DNA of 20,584 nucleotides, taken from assembly GCA_016870695.1 (NCBI GenBank), contig VGAV01000005.1, positions 1-20,584 on the forward strand, written 5' to 3'. A program made the translations under genes and the position numbers. The stretch comes from Actinomycetota bacterium. GTDB lineage: Bacteria > Actinomycetota > Actinomycetes > Actinomycetales > Microbacteriaceae. The notes beneath the pieces are model-generated. The model saw only the letters and a program-made list of their open reading frames with translations, did no database searches and was not told where the DNA came from. Below, in pieces: positions 1 to 8,005 of this stretch; the stretch's first letter is position 1, and each line of letters starts with the position of its first letter.

Positions 1-634
1 GTGCGTCATCGCCCCGCGCAAGTCCTCCCTCGACCTGCTCCGCCAGCAGAGCACCGGCCTGCCCACGATCGTCATCAAGGCGGAGGCGGATGCCTCGTGG
101 CACACGGTCGGCGTGGACCAGCGCGCCGGCGCGCGTCTGGCCGTGGACCACCTGATCGGGCTCGGCCACCGCACCATCGCCCACCTCGCCGGTCCGCAGG
201 ACTGGTTCGACGCCCTCGAGCGCGCACAGGGCTGGCGCGAGAGCCTCGCCGAGGCGGGCCTGGCCGAGGGGCCGCACGTCATCGGCGAGTGGACGTCGGA
301 CTTCGGATACGAGTACGGCCGATCGGCGGACCTCGGCGACACCACCGCGGTGTTCGCCGCCAACGACCAGATCGCGCTCGGCGTCGTGCACGGGCTGAGC
401 GTGCGCGGCCTCCGCGTCCCCGACGACATCAGCGTCATCGGCTTCGACGACCTCGCGGACGCCCGGCACTTCCTGCCGCCGCTGACGACGGTCCGCCAGG
501 ACTTCGCCGCCCTCGGCGAGCTTGCGCTGCAGCAGCTCATCGCCGCGATCGAGGGCGACCTGGAGCCGACCCACGACATGATCGAGCCGAATCTCCTCAT
601 CCGGGAGTCGACGAGAGCCCGCGTCCGGGAGTAG
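1..634 (+). CDS. LacI-family transcriptional regulator, C-terminal part (5' truncated by window edge)
   Basis: The reading frame is open from base 2 to the TAG at 632-634, so only about 210 C-terminal residues are present. The N-terminal helix-turn-helix lies outside the window. What is visible is the periplasmic-binding-protein-like effector domain of LacI/GalR repressors: VGVDQRAGARLAVDHLIGLG followed by HRTIAHLAGP, then AVFAANDQIALGVVHGLSVRG, VPDDISVIGFDD, and PPLTTVRQDF near the end. These are standard landmarks of the family's sugar-binding fold and dimer face. It sits 203 bp upstream of a sugar transporter and arabinose-catabolic operon on the same strand, and a LacI-type palindrome lies in that gap. 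The inference is a local repressor responding to arabinose or a related sugar. Family assignment is secure; the effector is a guess from context. Confidence 0.93.
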   Translation, partial: CVIAPRKSSLDLLRQQSTGLPTIVIKAEADASWHTVGVDQRAGARLAVDHLIGLGHRTIAHLAGPQDWFDALERAQGWRESLAEAGLAEGPHVIGEWTSDFGYEYGRSADLGDTTAVFAANDQIALGVVHGLSVRGLRVPDDISVIGFDDLADARHFLPPLTTVRQDFAALGELALQQLIAAIEGDLEPTHDMIEPNLLIRESTRARVRE

Positions 635-734
635 GCTCCGCGCTTCGTCCCGCGGCATTGGGCGTGTCCAAGCCCCGTGATGGAGTTGTGATCTGCGCGG
701 CCGAAATTGTCGGAGATTCGACTTGCGCTCCGCA

Positions 735-750
735 TTGTTAGCGCGCACAC
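735..750. promoter_or_regulatory. Putative LacI-family operator upstream of the arabinose transporter
   Basis: TTGTTAGCGCGCACAC. The core TGTTAGC-GCGCACA (736-749) is an imperfect inverted repeat with a central CG; five of seven arm positions are symmetric, close to the TGTTAGCGCTAACA type bound by many LacI/GalR proteins. It lies about 90 bp before the start codon of the binding-protein gene. It matches the better palindrome before the GH43 gene (12839-12854) at 12 of 16 positions. I could not place -35/-10 boxes here with confidence; TTGACC at 751-756 is the best -35 candidate but has no convincing partner. Confidence 0.5.
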
Positions 751-837
751 TTGACCACATCAGGAGTGCTGCCTCACACAGCTGCACGACATCCCTCTCC
801 AACCCGAACGCTGGAGAGATCTCAAGGAGGAGAACCA

Positions 838-1842
838 ATGTCTATTTCGAAGCGCATGCGCGGCGTCGTCGGCCTGATCGGAGCGGGCGCTGTCGCCCTC
901 TCGCTCGCCGGCTGTGCCGGCGGCTCGGGCGCGGGCGGCGAGGGCGGCGGCGACGGCGACCTCACCACCGTCGGTTTCGTCGCTGTCGGCCCCGAGGGCG
1001 GCTGGCGCAACGCCAACGAGCAGGCCATCAAGGACGCGTTCACGCAGGACGCCGGCTTCGACCTCAAGTACGCCCCCGCCGCCAGCCCCAGCGACCAGAA
1101 GTCGCAGCTGGACGCCTTCGCCACCTTCGTCAACGACGAGGTCGACGTGATCCTGCTCACCGCCACCGAGGCATCCGGCTGGGAGGACTCGCTGGAGCTC
1201 GCCAAGGAGGCGGAGATCCCCGTCGTCCTGCTCGACCGCGGCGTCGACGCCCCCGAGGACCTCTACGTCACCCGCATCGCGCCCGACAACAAGCAGGTCG
1301 CGGCGTCGGTCGGCTCGTGGGCCGTCGACACCTTCCCGTCCGGCGCCAAGTACTTCGTCCTCGAGGGCGTCCCCGGCCTGTCGGTCGTGAACGAGCGCAA
1401 CGAGGGCTTCGACTCCGAGGTGGACGGCGCGACCGGCTTCACCAAGGTCGGTGCGCAGACCGCCAACTGGAAGACCGACGAGGGCAAGTCCGTCATCGAG
1501 ACCGTCCTGAAGGCGAACAACAACGACATCCAGTTCATCTTCGCCCAGAACGATGAGATGGGCATCGGCGCGGCGCAGGCCGTCTCGGCCGCGGGCCTGA
1601 CCCCCGGCACCGACGTCAAGATCGCCACGATCGACGGCACCAAGGGCGCGCTCGAGGCCCTGTCCGAGGGTCAGCTGAGCTTCGTCGCCCAGTACAACCC
1701 GTTCTTCGGCGACGTCGCCGTCGACGCCGTCCAGAAGGCCATCGCCGGCGAGTCGGTCGAGTCGACCATCATCGTCGACAGCGCCACGTTCGACTCCCCG
1801 GAGGCGGCTGACACCGCGCTGTCGGAGGGCCTGGGCTTCTGA
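838..1842 (+). CDS. ytfQ: ABC transporter sugar-binding lipoprotein, YtfQ/AraU type
   Basis: This is the extracellular receptor of a CUT2-class sugar importer, 334 aa. The ATG at 838 is chosen because AAGGAGGAG (824-832) lies 5 nt before it and because it yields a clean lipoprotein signal: MSISKRMRG, a hydrophobic stretch, and the lipobox LAGC with Cys26, followed by a Gly-rich linker. The mature part shows VGFVAVGPEGGWRNANEQ, VILLTATEASGWEDSLELAK, IPVVLLDRGVD, QNDEMGIGAAQAV and IATIDGTKGALEAL. These line up with E. coli YtfQ (galactofuranose binding) rather than with AraF or XylF. Shewanella AraU, an arabinose-binding protein, belongs to the same group. Since araD-araB-araA follow in the same transcription direction, L-arabinose is the likely ligand. 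Type I binding-protein fold and membrane anchoring are secure; the ligand is inferred. Confidence 0.92.
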   Translation: MSISKRMRGVVGLIGAGAVALSLAGCAGGSGAGGEGGGDGDLTTVGFVAVGPEGGWRNANEQAIKDAFTQDAGFDLKYAPAASPSDQKSQLDAFATFVNDEVDVILLTATEASGWEDSLELAKEAEIPVVLLDRGVDAPEDLYVTRIAPDNKQVAASVGSWAVDTFPSGAKYFVLEGVPGLSVVNERNEGFDSEVDGATGFTKVGAQTANWKTDEGKSVIETVLKANNNDIQFIFAQNDEMGIGAAQAVSAAGLTPGTDVKIATIDGTKGALEALSEGQLSFVAQYNPFFGDVAVDAVQKAIAGESVESTIIVDSATFDSPEAADTALSEGLGF

Positions 1843-1874
1843 GCCCGGACCACCCGCTCGAACGCACCACTTCA

Positions 1875-1910
1875 GGAGTGGGGGCCGCCCGCCCGGGCTG
1901 CCCCCGCTCC
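1875..1910 (+). other. Intercistronic hairpin between binding protein and ATPase genes
   Basis: GGAGTGGGGGC (1875-1885) pairs with GCCCCCGCTCC (1900-1910) over 11 bp with one G-U wobble, around a 14-nt loop that itself contains a CCCGGG palindrome. There is no T-run after it. It lies in the 109-bp gap between the binding-protein stop and the ATPase start, the only sizeable gap in the transporter cluster. Such stem-loops commonly protect the upstream message or cause partial termination, giving more binding protein than membrane components. That role is inferred. Confidence 0.6.
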
Positions 1911-1951
1911 GCATTCCATCCGCTCCGCCAACACGAGGAAGTTCGTCAGCG

Positions 1952-3523
1952 ATGACAGAATCCCTACCGATCGTCGAAGTCCGCGGCGCATCGATCACGT
2001 TCCCCGGCGTCAAAGCCCTCGATGAAGTGAACTTCCGACTGCTGCCGGGAGAGGTCCACACCCTGATGGGCGAGAACGGGGCGGGCAAGTCCACCCTGAT
2101 CAAGGCTCTCACCGGCGTCTACCAGATCGACTCCGGCTCGATCCTCATCTTCGGGGAGGAGAAGCGCCTCACCGGTACCGCCTCCGCCCAGGCCGCCGGC
2201 ATCTCGACGGTGTACCAGGAGGTCAACCTCTGCACCAACCTCACCATCGGTGAGAACGTCATGCTCGGCCACGAGGTGCGCGGCCCCCTCGGCATCAACT
2301 GGCGCGCCACCCACGCCCGCGCCCAGGAGGCCCTCACCCGCATGGGGCTCGGCCACCTCGACACCCGTGCCCCGCTCTCGTCCATCTCGATCGCCCTGCA
2401 GCAGCTGGTCGCCATCAGCCGCGCGATGGTCACCGATTCGAAGGTGCTCATCCTCGACGAGCCGACCTCGAGCCTGGATGCCGCCGAGGTCGAGACCCTG
2501 TTCTCGGTCATGCGCCGCCTGCGCGACCAGGGCGTGGCCATCCTCTTCGTCTCGCACTTCCTCGATCAGGTGTACGCGATCAGCGACCGCATCACGGTGC
2601 TGCGCAACGGCGGCTTCGTCGGCGAGTACCTCACGCGCGACCTCGACCGCACCCAGCTCATCTCGAAGATGATCGGCAAGGACATCGAGGCCCTCCGCGC
2701 CCTCGGATCCAACCGGCAGGTCGACGCGCGCGACCGCAGCGCGACCCCCGTCTACGCCGCCGAGGGCCTCGGCCGCGCCGGCGCGCTGGCGCCGACCGAC
2801 ATCGAGATCCACAAGGGCGAGGTCGTCGGGTTCGCCGGGCTCCTGGGCTCCGGCCGCACCGAGCTCGCCCGCCTCATCGCCGGCGCGGACCGCGCCGACT
2901 CGGGCACTGTGCGCCTGAAGGGCAAGAAGGTCAACGTCACCTCGCCGGTGTCGGGCCTCGGCAACCACATCGCCTACTCGACCGAGAACCGCCGCGACGA
3001 CGGCATCATCGGCGACCTGAGCATCCGCGAGAACATCATGCTGGCGCTGCAGGCCAAGCGCGGCTGGCTGCGTCGCATCCCGGCGCGGGAGGTCGACCAG
3101 CTCGTCTCCACCTACATGGAGCGCTTCAGCGTCCGGCCGAACGACCCGGACCGCCCCATCCGCCTGCTGTCGGGCGGCAACCAGCAGAAGGTGCTCCTCG
3201 GCCGCTGGCTCGCGACCGACCCGGAACTGCTGCTGCTCGACGAGCCCACCCGCGGCATCGACGTCGGCGCCAAGGCCGACATCCAGGAGACCGTCGCCGA
3301 GCTCGCCGAGGCGGGCATGAGCGTCGTGTTCATCTCGTCCGAGCTCGAAGAGGTCGTCCGCCTGTCCGAGCGCATCGTCATCATGAAGGACCACGAGAAG
3401 GTCGGCGAGGTCGTCAACGGCCCCGACGTCACCGCGGAGCGCGTGGTGTCGATCATCGCGGCCGAGTCCGAAGAAGAGGCAGAGGCGCAGGCCGAGGCCC
3501 TCGCCGAAGGAGAGACCCGCTGA
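1952..3523 (+). CDS. ytfR: Sugar ABC transporter, double-domain ATP-binding protein (YtfR/AraV type)
   Basis: This 523-aa protein has two fused nucleotide-binding domains and powers the importer. Domain 1 has Walker A GENGAGKST (40-48), Q-loop VYQE (87-90) and Walker B VLILDE (165-170), with the diverged signature SIALQQ near 146-151 that is normal in this class. Domain 2 has a degenerate Walker A GLLGSGRTE (297-305), an intact LSGGNQQK (406-413) and Walker B LLLLDE followed by PTRGIDVGAK (426-441). Having one degenerate site per domain is typical of RbsA/XylG/YtfR ATPases. The C-terminus ends in an acidic Glu/Ala-rich tail. The ATG at 1952 has GAGGAA (1935-1940) upstream at a rather long 11-nt spacing. 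The stop overlaps the next gene's ATG by one base (TGATG), indicating translational coupling. Confidence 0.93.
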   Translation: MTESLPIVEVRGASITFPGVKALDEVNFRLLPGEVHTLMGENGAGKSTLIKALTGVYQIDSGSILIFGEEKRLTGTASAQAAGISTVYQEVNLCTNLTIGENVMLGHEVRGPLGINWRATHARAQEALTRMGLGHLDTRAPLSSISIALQQLVAISRAMVTDSKVLILDEPTSSLDAAEVETLFSVMRRLRDQGVAILFVSHFLDQVYAISDRITVLRNGGFVGEYLTRDLDRTQLISKMIGKDIEALRALGSNRQVDARDRSATPVYAAEGLGRAGALAPTDIEIHKGEVVGFAGLLGSGRTELARLIAGADRADSGTVRLKGKKVNVTSPVSGLGNHIAYSTENRRDDGIIGDLSIRENIMLALQAKRGWLRRIPAREVDQLVSTYMERFSVRPNDPDRPIRLLSGGNQQKVLLGRWLATDPELLLLDEPTRGIDVGAKADIQETVAELAEAGMSVVFISSELEEVVRLSERIVIMKDHEKVGEVVNGPDVTAERVVSIIAAESEEEAEAQAEALAEGETR

Positions 3524-4560
3524 TGCCCGCTCTGAAGTCGCTGCTGCGCACCCCGTGGTTCTGGGGCATCATCGGCATCGTCCTGCTGCTGTCCCTGAAC
3601 GTCGTCAAGGACCCGACCTACCTCGCCGTCGGCATCAACCCGGCGACGGGCCAGCTCGCCGGCAACCTGCTCGACATCCTCCGCGTCTCGGCGCCGATCA
3701 TTATGATCGCCCTCGGGATGACGTTCGTCATCGCCACGAAGGGCATCGACCTCTCCGTCGGCTCGATCATGGCCGTCGGCGGGGCCGCGGCGATGGAGCT
3801 GCTGCGGGCGCTGAACGCCCCCAGCTCGTTCGGCGCCATGTTCACCGCGATCGGCCTGGCCCTGCTCCTCGGCGCCGTGCTCGGCCTGGTCAACGGCCTC
3901 CTCGTCTCGATCGTCGGCCTGCAGCCGTTCATCAGCACGCTGGTCATGATGCTCGCGGCCCGCGGCATCGCCCGCGTGATCACGGGCGGACAGAACACCA
4001 ACTCGCAGAACCAGCCGTTCCAGCAGATCTCCAACGGTCAGGTGCTGGGACTGCCGATCAGCTTCGTCATCGCCATCGCCATCGTCGTGGTCGTCACGGT
4101 CATCATGCGGCGCACCGCGCTGGGCCTGATGATCGAGTCGATCGGCGTGAACCCGGACGCGAGTCGGCTCGCCGGCATCCGTCCCCGCCCCATCCTCATC
4201 ACGGTCTACGTCCTCTCCGGCGTCCTCGCCGCGGGCGGCGGTCTGTTCACCGTGTCGGAGGTCATGACGGTGGACGTGTCGGGCACCGGCTACCAGATGG
4301 AACTGGATGCCATCCTCGCGGTCGTCATCGGCGGCACCTCGCTCGCCGGCGGCAAGTTCTCCATCCTCGGATCGACGGTCGGTGCGCTGCTGATCGCGAC
4401 GCTGAACAAGACCGTGCTGTTCCTGGGGGTCTCCGCCGCGGCGACCCCGGCCTTCAAGGCCATCGTCATCGTGCTGCTCGTCCTGCTGCAGTCCGAGCGG
4501 GTGAGGACCTTCGTCCTCCAGGCCGGACGCCGTCGTACCCGGAAGGAGGTCGTCGCATGA
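3523..4560 (+). CDS. ytfT: Sugar ABC transporter permease 1 (YtfT/AraW type)
   Basis: An integral membrane protein of 345 aa in the BPD_transp_2 (ribose/xylose/arabinose permease) family, which forms half of the translocation channel. Hydrophobic segments run through the whole length, beginning with FWGIIGIVLLLSLNVV near residue 11. Family landmarks are GMTFVIATKGIDLSVGS, GLQPFISTLVMMLAARGIARV, and ELDAILAVVIGGTSLAGG near the C-terminal third, with a positively charged tail (GRRRTRKE). The start ATG shares one base with the upstream stop. Downstream, its stop overlaps the next permease's ATG as ATGA. Two different permeases downstream of one double ATPase is the hallmark of the YtfRT-YjfF/AraVWZ arrangement; RbsC- or AraH-type systems use one permease. 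Confidence 0.92.
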   Translation: MPALKSLLRTPWFWGIIGIVLLLSLNVVKDPTYLAVGINPATGQLAGNLLDILRVSAPIIMIALGMTFVIATKGIDLSVGSIMAVGGAAAMELLRALNAPSSFGAMFTAIGLALLLGAVLGLVNGLLVSIVGLQPFISTLVMMLAARGIARVITGGQNTNSQNQPFQQISNGQVLGLPISFVIAIAIVVVVTVIMRRTALGLMIESIGVNPDASRLAGIRPRPILITVYVLSGVLAAGGGLFTVSEVMTVDVSGTGYQMELDAILAVVIGGTSLAGGKFSILGSTVGALLIATLNKTVLFLGVSAAATPAFKAIVIVLLVLLQSERVRTFVLQAGRRRTRKEVVA

Positions 4561-5609
4561 GCACGACCGTCTCACCCCCGTCGCCTTCGCACGGCACCGA
4601 GGTCCCGGTCCGGGGCCTGGCGATCTCCCGCATGTGGGGTCGCAGCCAGTCCGTCATCCCGACCCTCGCCGCGGTCCTTCTGCTCGTGGCCATGCTCGTC
4701 TACGCCGAGCTCGCGTACGGCCGCGTCTTCCACGCCGGCACGATCTCGAGCCTCCTCGTCAGCTTCGCGCCGACGATCATCCTGGCGGTGGGGATGACCA
4801 TCGTCATCCTCTCGGGCGGCATCGACCTCTCGGTCGGCGCGGTCGTCGCCTTCACGTCGGTGTCGGGCGTGATGCTCATGAACAACGGCGTGAACGGCTG
4901 GGTCGCGGTCATCCTCATGATCGGCTTCGGGGCCCTGTTCGGCCTCGTCTCCGGCGTGCTGATCCAGTACTTCAACGTGCAGCCGTTCATCGCCACGCTG
5001 GCGATGATGTTCCTCGCCCGCGGTCTGGCGTCGATCCTGTCGACCGTGCCGGTGCAGGCGCCCGAGGGGGCTCCGATCCTCGCGCTGGCGACCGACTGGA
5101 AGATCGTCGACGGACCGAAGGTGAACGACTTCGTGCTCACCCCCGGCTTCTTCGTCGCCGTGCTCGTCGTCGTCGGCGCCTTCGTGCTGCTGCACCGGAC
5201 GCGCACCGGCCGTACCGTCTACGGCATCGGCGGCGCCGAGAACTCCGCACAGCTCATGGGTCTGCCGGTGGCCCGCACGCGCGTGCTGATCTATATCCTC
5301 AGCGGCGCCCTCGCCGGCCTCGCGGCGGTCGTCTACACCGCCGAGGTGGGCGGCAAGGCGCAGAACGTCACCGGCATCGGATGGGAGCTGGATGCCATCG
5401 CCGCCGTCGTCATCGGCGGGACGCTCCTGACGGGCGGCGCGGGCTACGTGCTCGGATCGGTCGTCGGCTCGCTCGTCCTGGCGGCCCTGGCCATGATCAT
5501 CACCAAGGACGGCGGCATCCGTCCCGAGTACCTGACCATCATCACCGGCGGTATCCTGCTCGCGTTCGTCCTGTTGCAGCGCGTGCTCACCGCGCGGCGA
5601 CGAAAATGA
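4557..5609 (+). CDS. yjfF: Sugar ABC transporter permease 2 (YjfF/AraZ type)
   Basis: The second membrane subunit, 350 aa, pairing with the preceding permease as a probable heterodimer. The start at 4557 overlaps the upstream stop (ATGA) and has a strong GGAAGGAGG (4541-4549), which excludes the longer open frame to the left. A polar N-terminal extension of about 35 residues precedes the first membrane segment. Landmarks are GMTIVILSGGIDLSVGAVVAF, NVQPFIATLAMMFLARGLASIL, a YGIGGAENSAQLMGLPV loop, and ELDAIAAVVIGGTLLTGG followed by LLAFVLLQRVLT. The last parts resemble E. coli YjfF closely, separating it from YtfT-like permease 1. It is translationally coupled into the operon. Confidence 0.92.
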   Translation: MSTTVSPPSPSHGTEVPVRGLAISRMWGRSQSVIPTLAAVLLLVAMLVYAELAYGRVFHAGTISSLLVSFAPTIILAVGMTIVILSGGIDLSVGAVVAFTSVSGVMLMNNGVNGWVAVILMIGFGALFGLVSGVLIQYFNVQPFIATLAMMFLARGLASILSTVPVQAPEGAPILALATDWKIVDGPKVNDFVLTPGFFVAVLVVVGAFVLLHRTRTGRTVYGIGGAENSAQLMGLPVARTRVLIYILSGALAGLAAVVYTAEVGGKAQNVTGIGWELDAIAAVVIGGTLLTGGAGYVLGSVVGSLVLAALAMIITKDGGIRPEYLTIITGGILLAFVLLQRVLTARRRK

Positions 5610-5647
5610 GCATCGTCGTCGACCCGCACCCCCACAAGGAGAACACC

Positions 5648-6367
5648 GTGGCAGCGTCCCCTGCTGACTTCACGCCCGAGATCGAGGCATCCATCCATCG
5701 TGTCCGCCAGGACGTCGCCCGTCTGCACGCCGAACTCGTGCGCTACAACCTGGTCGTGTGGACCGGCGGGAACGTCTCGGGCCGTGTGCCCGGGGCGGAC
5801 CTGTTCGTGATCAAGCCCTCGGGGGTCTCGTACGACGATCTCTCGCCGTCGAACATGATCCTGTGCGACCTGGACGGCGAAGTCATCCCCGGGACGCCCG
5901 GCAGCGACCGCAGCCCCTCCAGCGACACCGCTGCGCACGCCTACGTGTACCGCAACATGCCGGAGGTCGGCGGCGTCGTCCACACGCACTCGACCTACGC
6001 GGTCGCGTGGGCCGCGCGCGGCGAGGAGATCCCCTGCGTCATCACCGGGATGGCGGACGAGTTCGGCGGGCCGATCCCGATCGGCCCCTTCGCGGTGATC
6101 GGCGACGACTCCATCGGCCGCGGCATCGTCGAGACGCTGCGCGGCCACCGCTCGCGCGCGGTGCTCATGCAGAACCACGGTCCGTTCACGATCGGCGTCT
6201 CGGCGAAGGACGCCGTCAAGGCCGCCGTCATGTGCGAGGACGCCGCGCGGTCGGTGCACCTGGCGCGTGAGGCGGGTCCGCTGATCCCGATCCCGCAGGA
6301 CCGGATCGACCACCTCTACAACCGCTACCAGAACGTCTACGGACAGAACACGGACGCCCGCCGGTGA
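5648..6367 (+). CDS. araD: L-ribulose-5-phosphate 4-epimerase
   Basis: Cytosolic class II aldolase-family enzyme converting L-ribulose-5-P to D-xylulose-5-P, which enters the pentose phosphate pathway. From the GTG at 5648 it is 239 aa, near the usual 231. Residues matching E. coli AraD: GGNVSGR (40-46), K56-PSG, SSD with Asp93, the zinc ligands His112 and His114 in VHTHST, Asp137, His177 in QNHGPF, and Tyr231 in NVYGQ. The GTG has AAGGAG (5636-5641) 6 nt upstream. An in-frame ATG at 5606 overlaps the upstream stop (ATGA) but lacks a ribosome site and would add 14 non-conserved residues, so I prefer the GTG. AraD precedes AraB and AraA here. Assignment is firm; a sugar-phosphate aldolase relative is unlikely given the complete AraD motif set and its neighbours. 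Confidence 0.93.
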   Translation: MAASPADFTPEIEASIHRVRQDVARLHAELVRYNLVVWTGGNVSGRVPGADLFVIKPSGVSYDDLSPSNMILCDLDGEVIPGTPGSDRSPSSDTAAHAYVYRNMPEVGGVVHTHSTYAVAWAARGEEIPCVITGMADEFGGPIPIGPFAVIGDDSIGRGIVETLRGHRSRAVLMQNHGPFTIGVSAKDAVKAAVMCEDAARSVHLAREAGPLIPIPQDRIDHLYNRYQNVYGQNTDARR

Positions 6368-7971
6368 GCGCGGCGAACCTTCCGGCCGCCGACGTCATCG
6401 CGACCGGACGCGCAGCCCTGGGCATCGAGCTCGGCTCCACCCGCATCAAGGCGTGCCTCGTGGACGCCGACGACCCCTCCCGCGTTCTCGCGACCGGGTC
6501 CCACGCGTGGGAGAACCGCTACCGCCAGGGCAACTGGACGTACGCCCTCGAGGACGTCTGGGCCGGGGTGCAGGCCGCCTACGCGGCGCTCGCCGCCGAG
6601 GTGCGGGGCACCTACGGCGGGGAGATCCAGACGCTGGCCGCGGCGGGCGTGTCCGCCATGATGCACGGCTACCTCGCGTTCGACGCCGAGGGGGAGCTGC
6701 TCGTGCCCTTCCGCACGTGGCGCAACACCTCGACCGAGCGCGCCGCGGGCGTGCTGTCGGAGCTGCTCGGCACGAACATCCCGTTGCGGTGGTCGATCGC
6801 CCACCTCTATCAGGCGGTGCTCGACGAAGAGGACCACATTCCCGACCTGCACTCCTTCACCACGCTGGCCGGCTACGTCCACGAGAGGCTCACCGGTCGC
6901 CGGGTGCTCGGGATCGGGGATGCCTCGGGCATGTTCCCCGTCGACGTCGCCACCCGCGACTACGACGCCGACATGATGGCGAAGTTCGACCGGCTCGTGG
7001 CCGAGCGGGCACCGGGCCTGGAGCTGCGGGGCCTGCTCCCCGACGTCCTCGTCGCGGGCGAGCCCGCCGGAGAGCTGACGCCCGAGGGCGCGGCGCTGCT
7101 GGACCCGTCCGGCACCCTGCGCCCCGGCGTGCTGTTCTGCCCGCCCGAGGGCGACGCCGGTACGGGCATGGTCGCGACGAACTCCGTCGCCCCGCGCACC
7201 GGCAACGTCAGCGCCGGCACGAGCATCTTCGCGATGGTCGTGCTCGAGGGCCCGCTTCGCCGTGCGCACGAGGAGCTCGACCTCGTGACCACCCATGCCG
7301 GCGACCTCGTCGCCATGGTGCACTGCAACAACGGCGCGAGCGAGCTCGCCGCATGGGTGGGCCTGTTCGAGCGCTTCGCCGCCATCGCGGGGGGAACGCT
7401 GCACCCTGATGAGGTGTTCGAGGCGCTGTTCGTGGAGTCGCTGGACGGCGCCCCCGACGCGGGCGGACTGCTGGCCTACAACCACCTGGCGGGCGAGCCC
7501 ATCGCGGGCCTCTCCGAGGGGCGGCCGCTGGTCGTCCGGACCCCCGACAGCCGCCTCACGCTGGCGAACTTCATGCGCGCGCAGCTGTACGGCGTCTTCG
7601 GCACGCTCGCGCTCGGCATGCGCGTGCTCGCCGAGGAGGGCGTCGAGCTGGACCGCATGTACGCCCACGGCGGCGTGTTCCGCACCGCGGGCGTCGCTCA
7701 GCGCTTCCTCGCCGGGGCGCTGGACGCCCCCGTCGCCGTCGCCGCCACGGCCTCCGAGGGCGGCGCGTGGGGGATCGCCGTGCTCGCAGCGTTCGCCGCG
7801 GACCCGGCCGCAGGTCCGATCGACCGCTTCCTCACCGACCGCGTCTTCGCGCAGACGGAGTTCGACTCGATCGATCCCGACCCCGAGGACGTCCCCGGTT
7901 TCGCCGCCTACCTCACCCGATACCGCGCCGGGCTCGCCATCGAGCACGCCGCCATCTCGGCGACGCCCTGA
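6364..7971 (+). CDS. araB: L-ribulokinase, FGGY family (non-classical type)
   Basis: ATP-dependent kinase phosphorylating L-ribulose to L-ribulose-5-P, 535 aa. The GTG start overlaps the araD stop as GTGA. The N-terminal phosphate-binding motif is [11 protein letters not shown] (20-30). [11 protein letters not shown] and [13 protein letters not shown] follow, then [10 protein letters not shown] with Asp264 as the probable catalytic base, [13 protein letters not shown], and the adenosine-motif region [10 protein letters not shown] (434-443) with EGGAWG further on. The sequence resembles the ribulokinase type found beside araA/araD in Bifidobacterium, Firmicutes and Bacteroidetes rather than E. 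coli AraB, whose N-terminus and core read differently. Function rests on the FGGY fold plus placement between araD and araA; taken alone it could be called a xylulokinase-like sugar kinase. Confidence 0.85.
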   Translation: MSAANLPAADVIATGRAALGIELGSTRIKACLVDADDPSRVLATGSHAWENRYRQGNWTYALEDVWAGVQAAYAALAAEVRGTYGGEIQTLAAAGVSAMMHGYLAFDAEGELLVPFRTWRNTSTERAAGVLSELLGTNIPLRWSIAHLYQAVLDEEDHIPDLHSFTTLAGYVHERLTGRRVLGIGDASGMFPVDVATRDYDADMMAKFDRLVAERAPGLELRGLLPDVLVAGEPAGELTPEGAALLDPSGTLRPGVLFCPPEGDAGTGMVATNSVAPRTGNVSAGTSIFAMVVLEGPLRRAHEELDLVTTHAGDLVAMVHCNNGASELAAWVGLFERFAAIAGGTLHPDEVFEALFVESLDGAPDAGGLLAYNHLAGEPIAGLSEGRPLVVRTPDSRLTLANFMRAQLYGVFGTLALGMRVLAEEGVELDRMYAHGGVFRTAGVAQRFLAGALDAPVAVAATASEGGAWGIAVLAAFAADPAAGPIDRFLTDRVFAQTEFDSIDPDPEDVPGFAAYLTRYRAGLAIEHAAISATP

Positions 7972-8005
7972 CCCGGGCCCGCCCACACCCAAAAGGAAGA
8001 TCCGC

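Noticed and set aside
686..780. A promoter for the transporter operon (TTGTGA 686-691, TTGTCG 707-712 or TTGACC 751-756)
   Set aside because: None has a -10 partner at 16-19 nt with a recognisable TANNNT form, so no promoter was annotated.
1964..3394. A 476-codon open frame antisense to the ATPase gene
   Set aside because: The ATPase has all expected motifs; the antisense product is Asp/Ala/Arg-rich without domain features.
5606..5647. Earlier ATG start for araD overlapping the permease stop (ATGA)
   Set aside because: No ribosome site before it, whereas GTG at 5648 has AAGGAG at 6 nt and gives the family's usual length. It cannot be fully excluded given the many overlapping starts in this operon.
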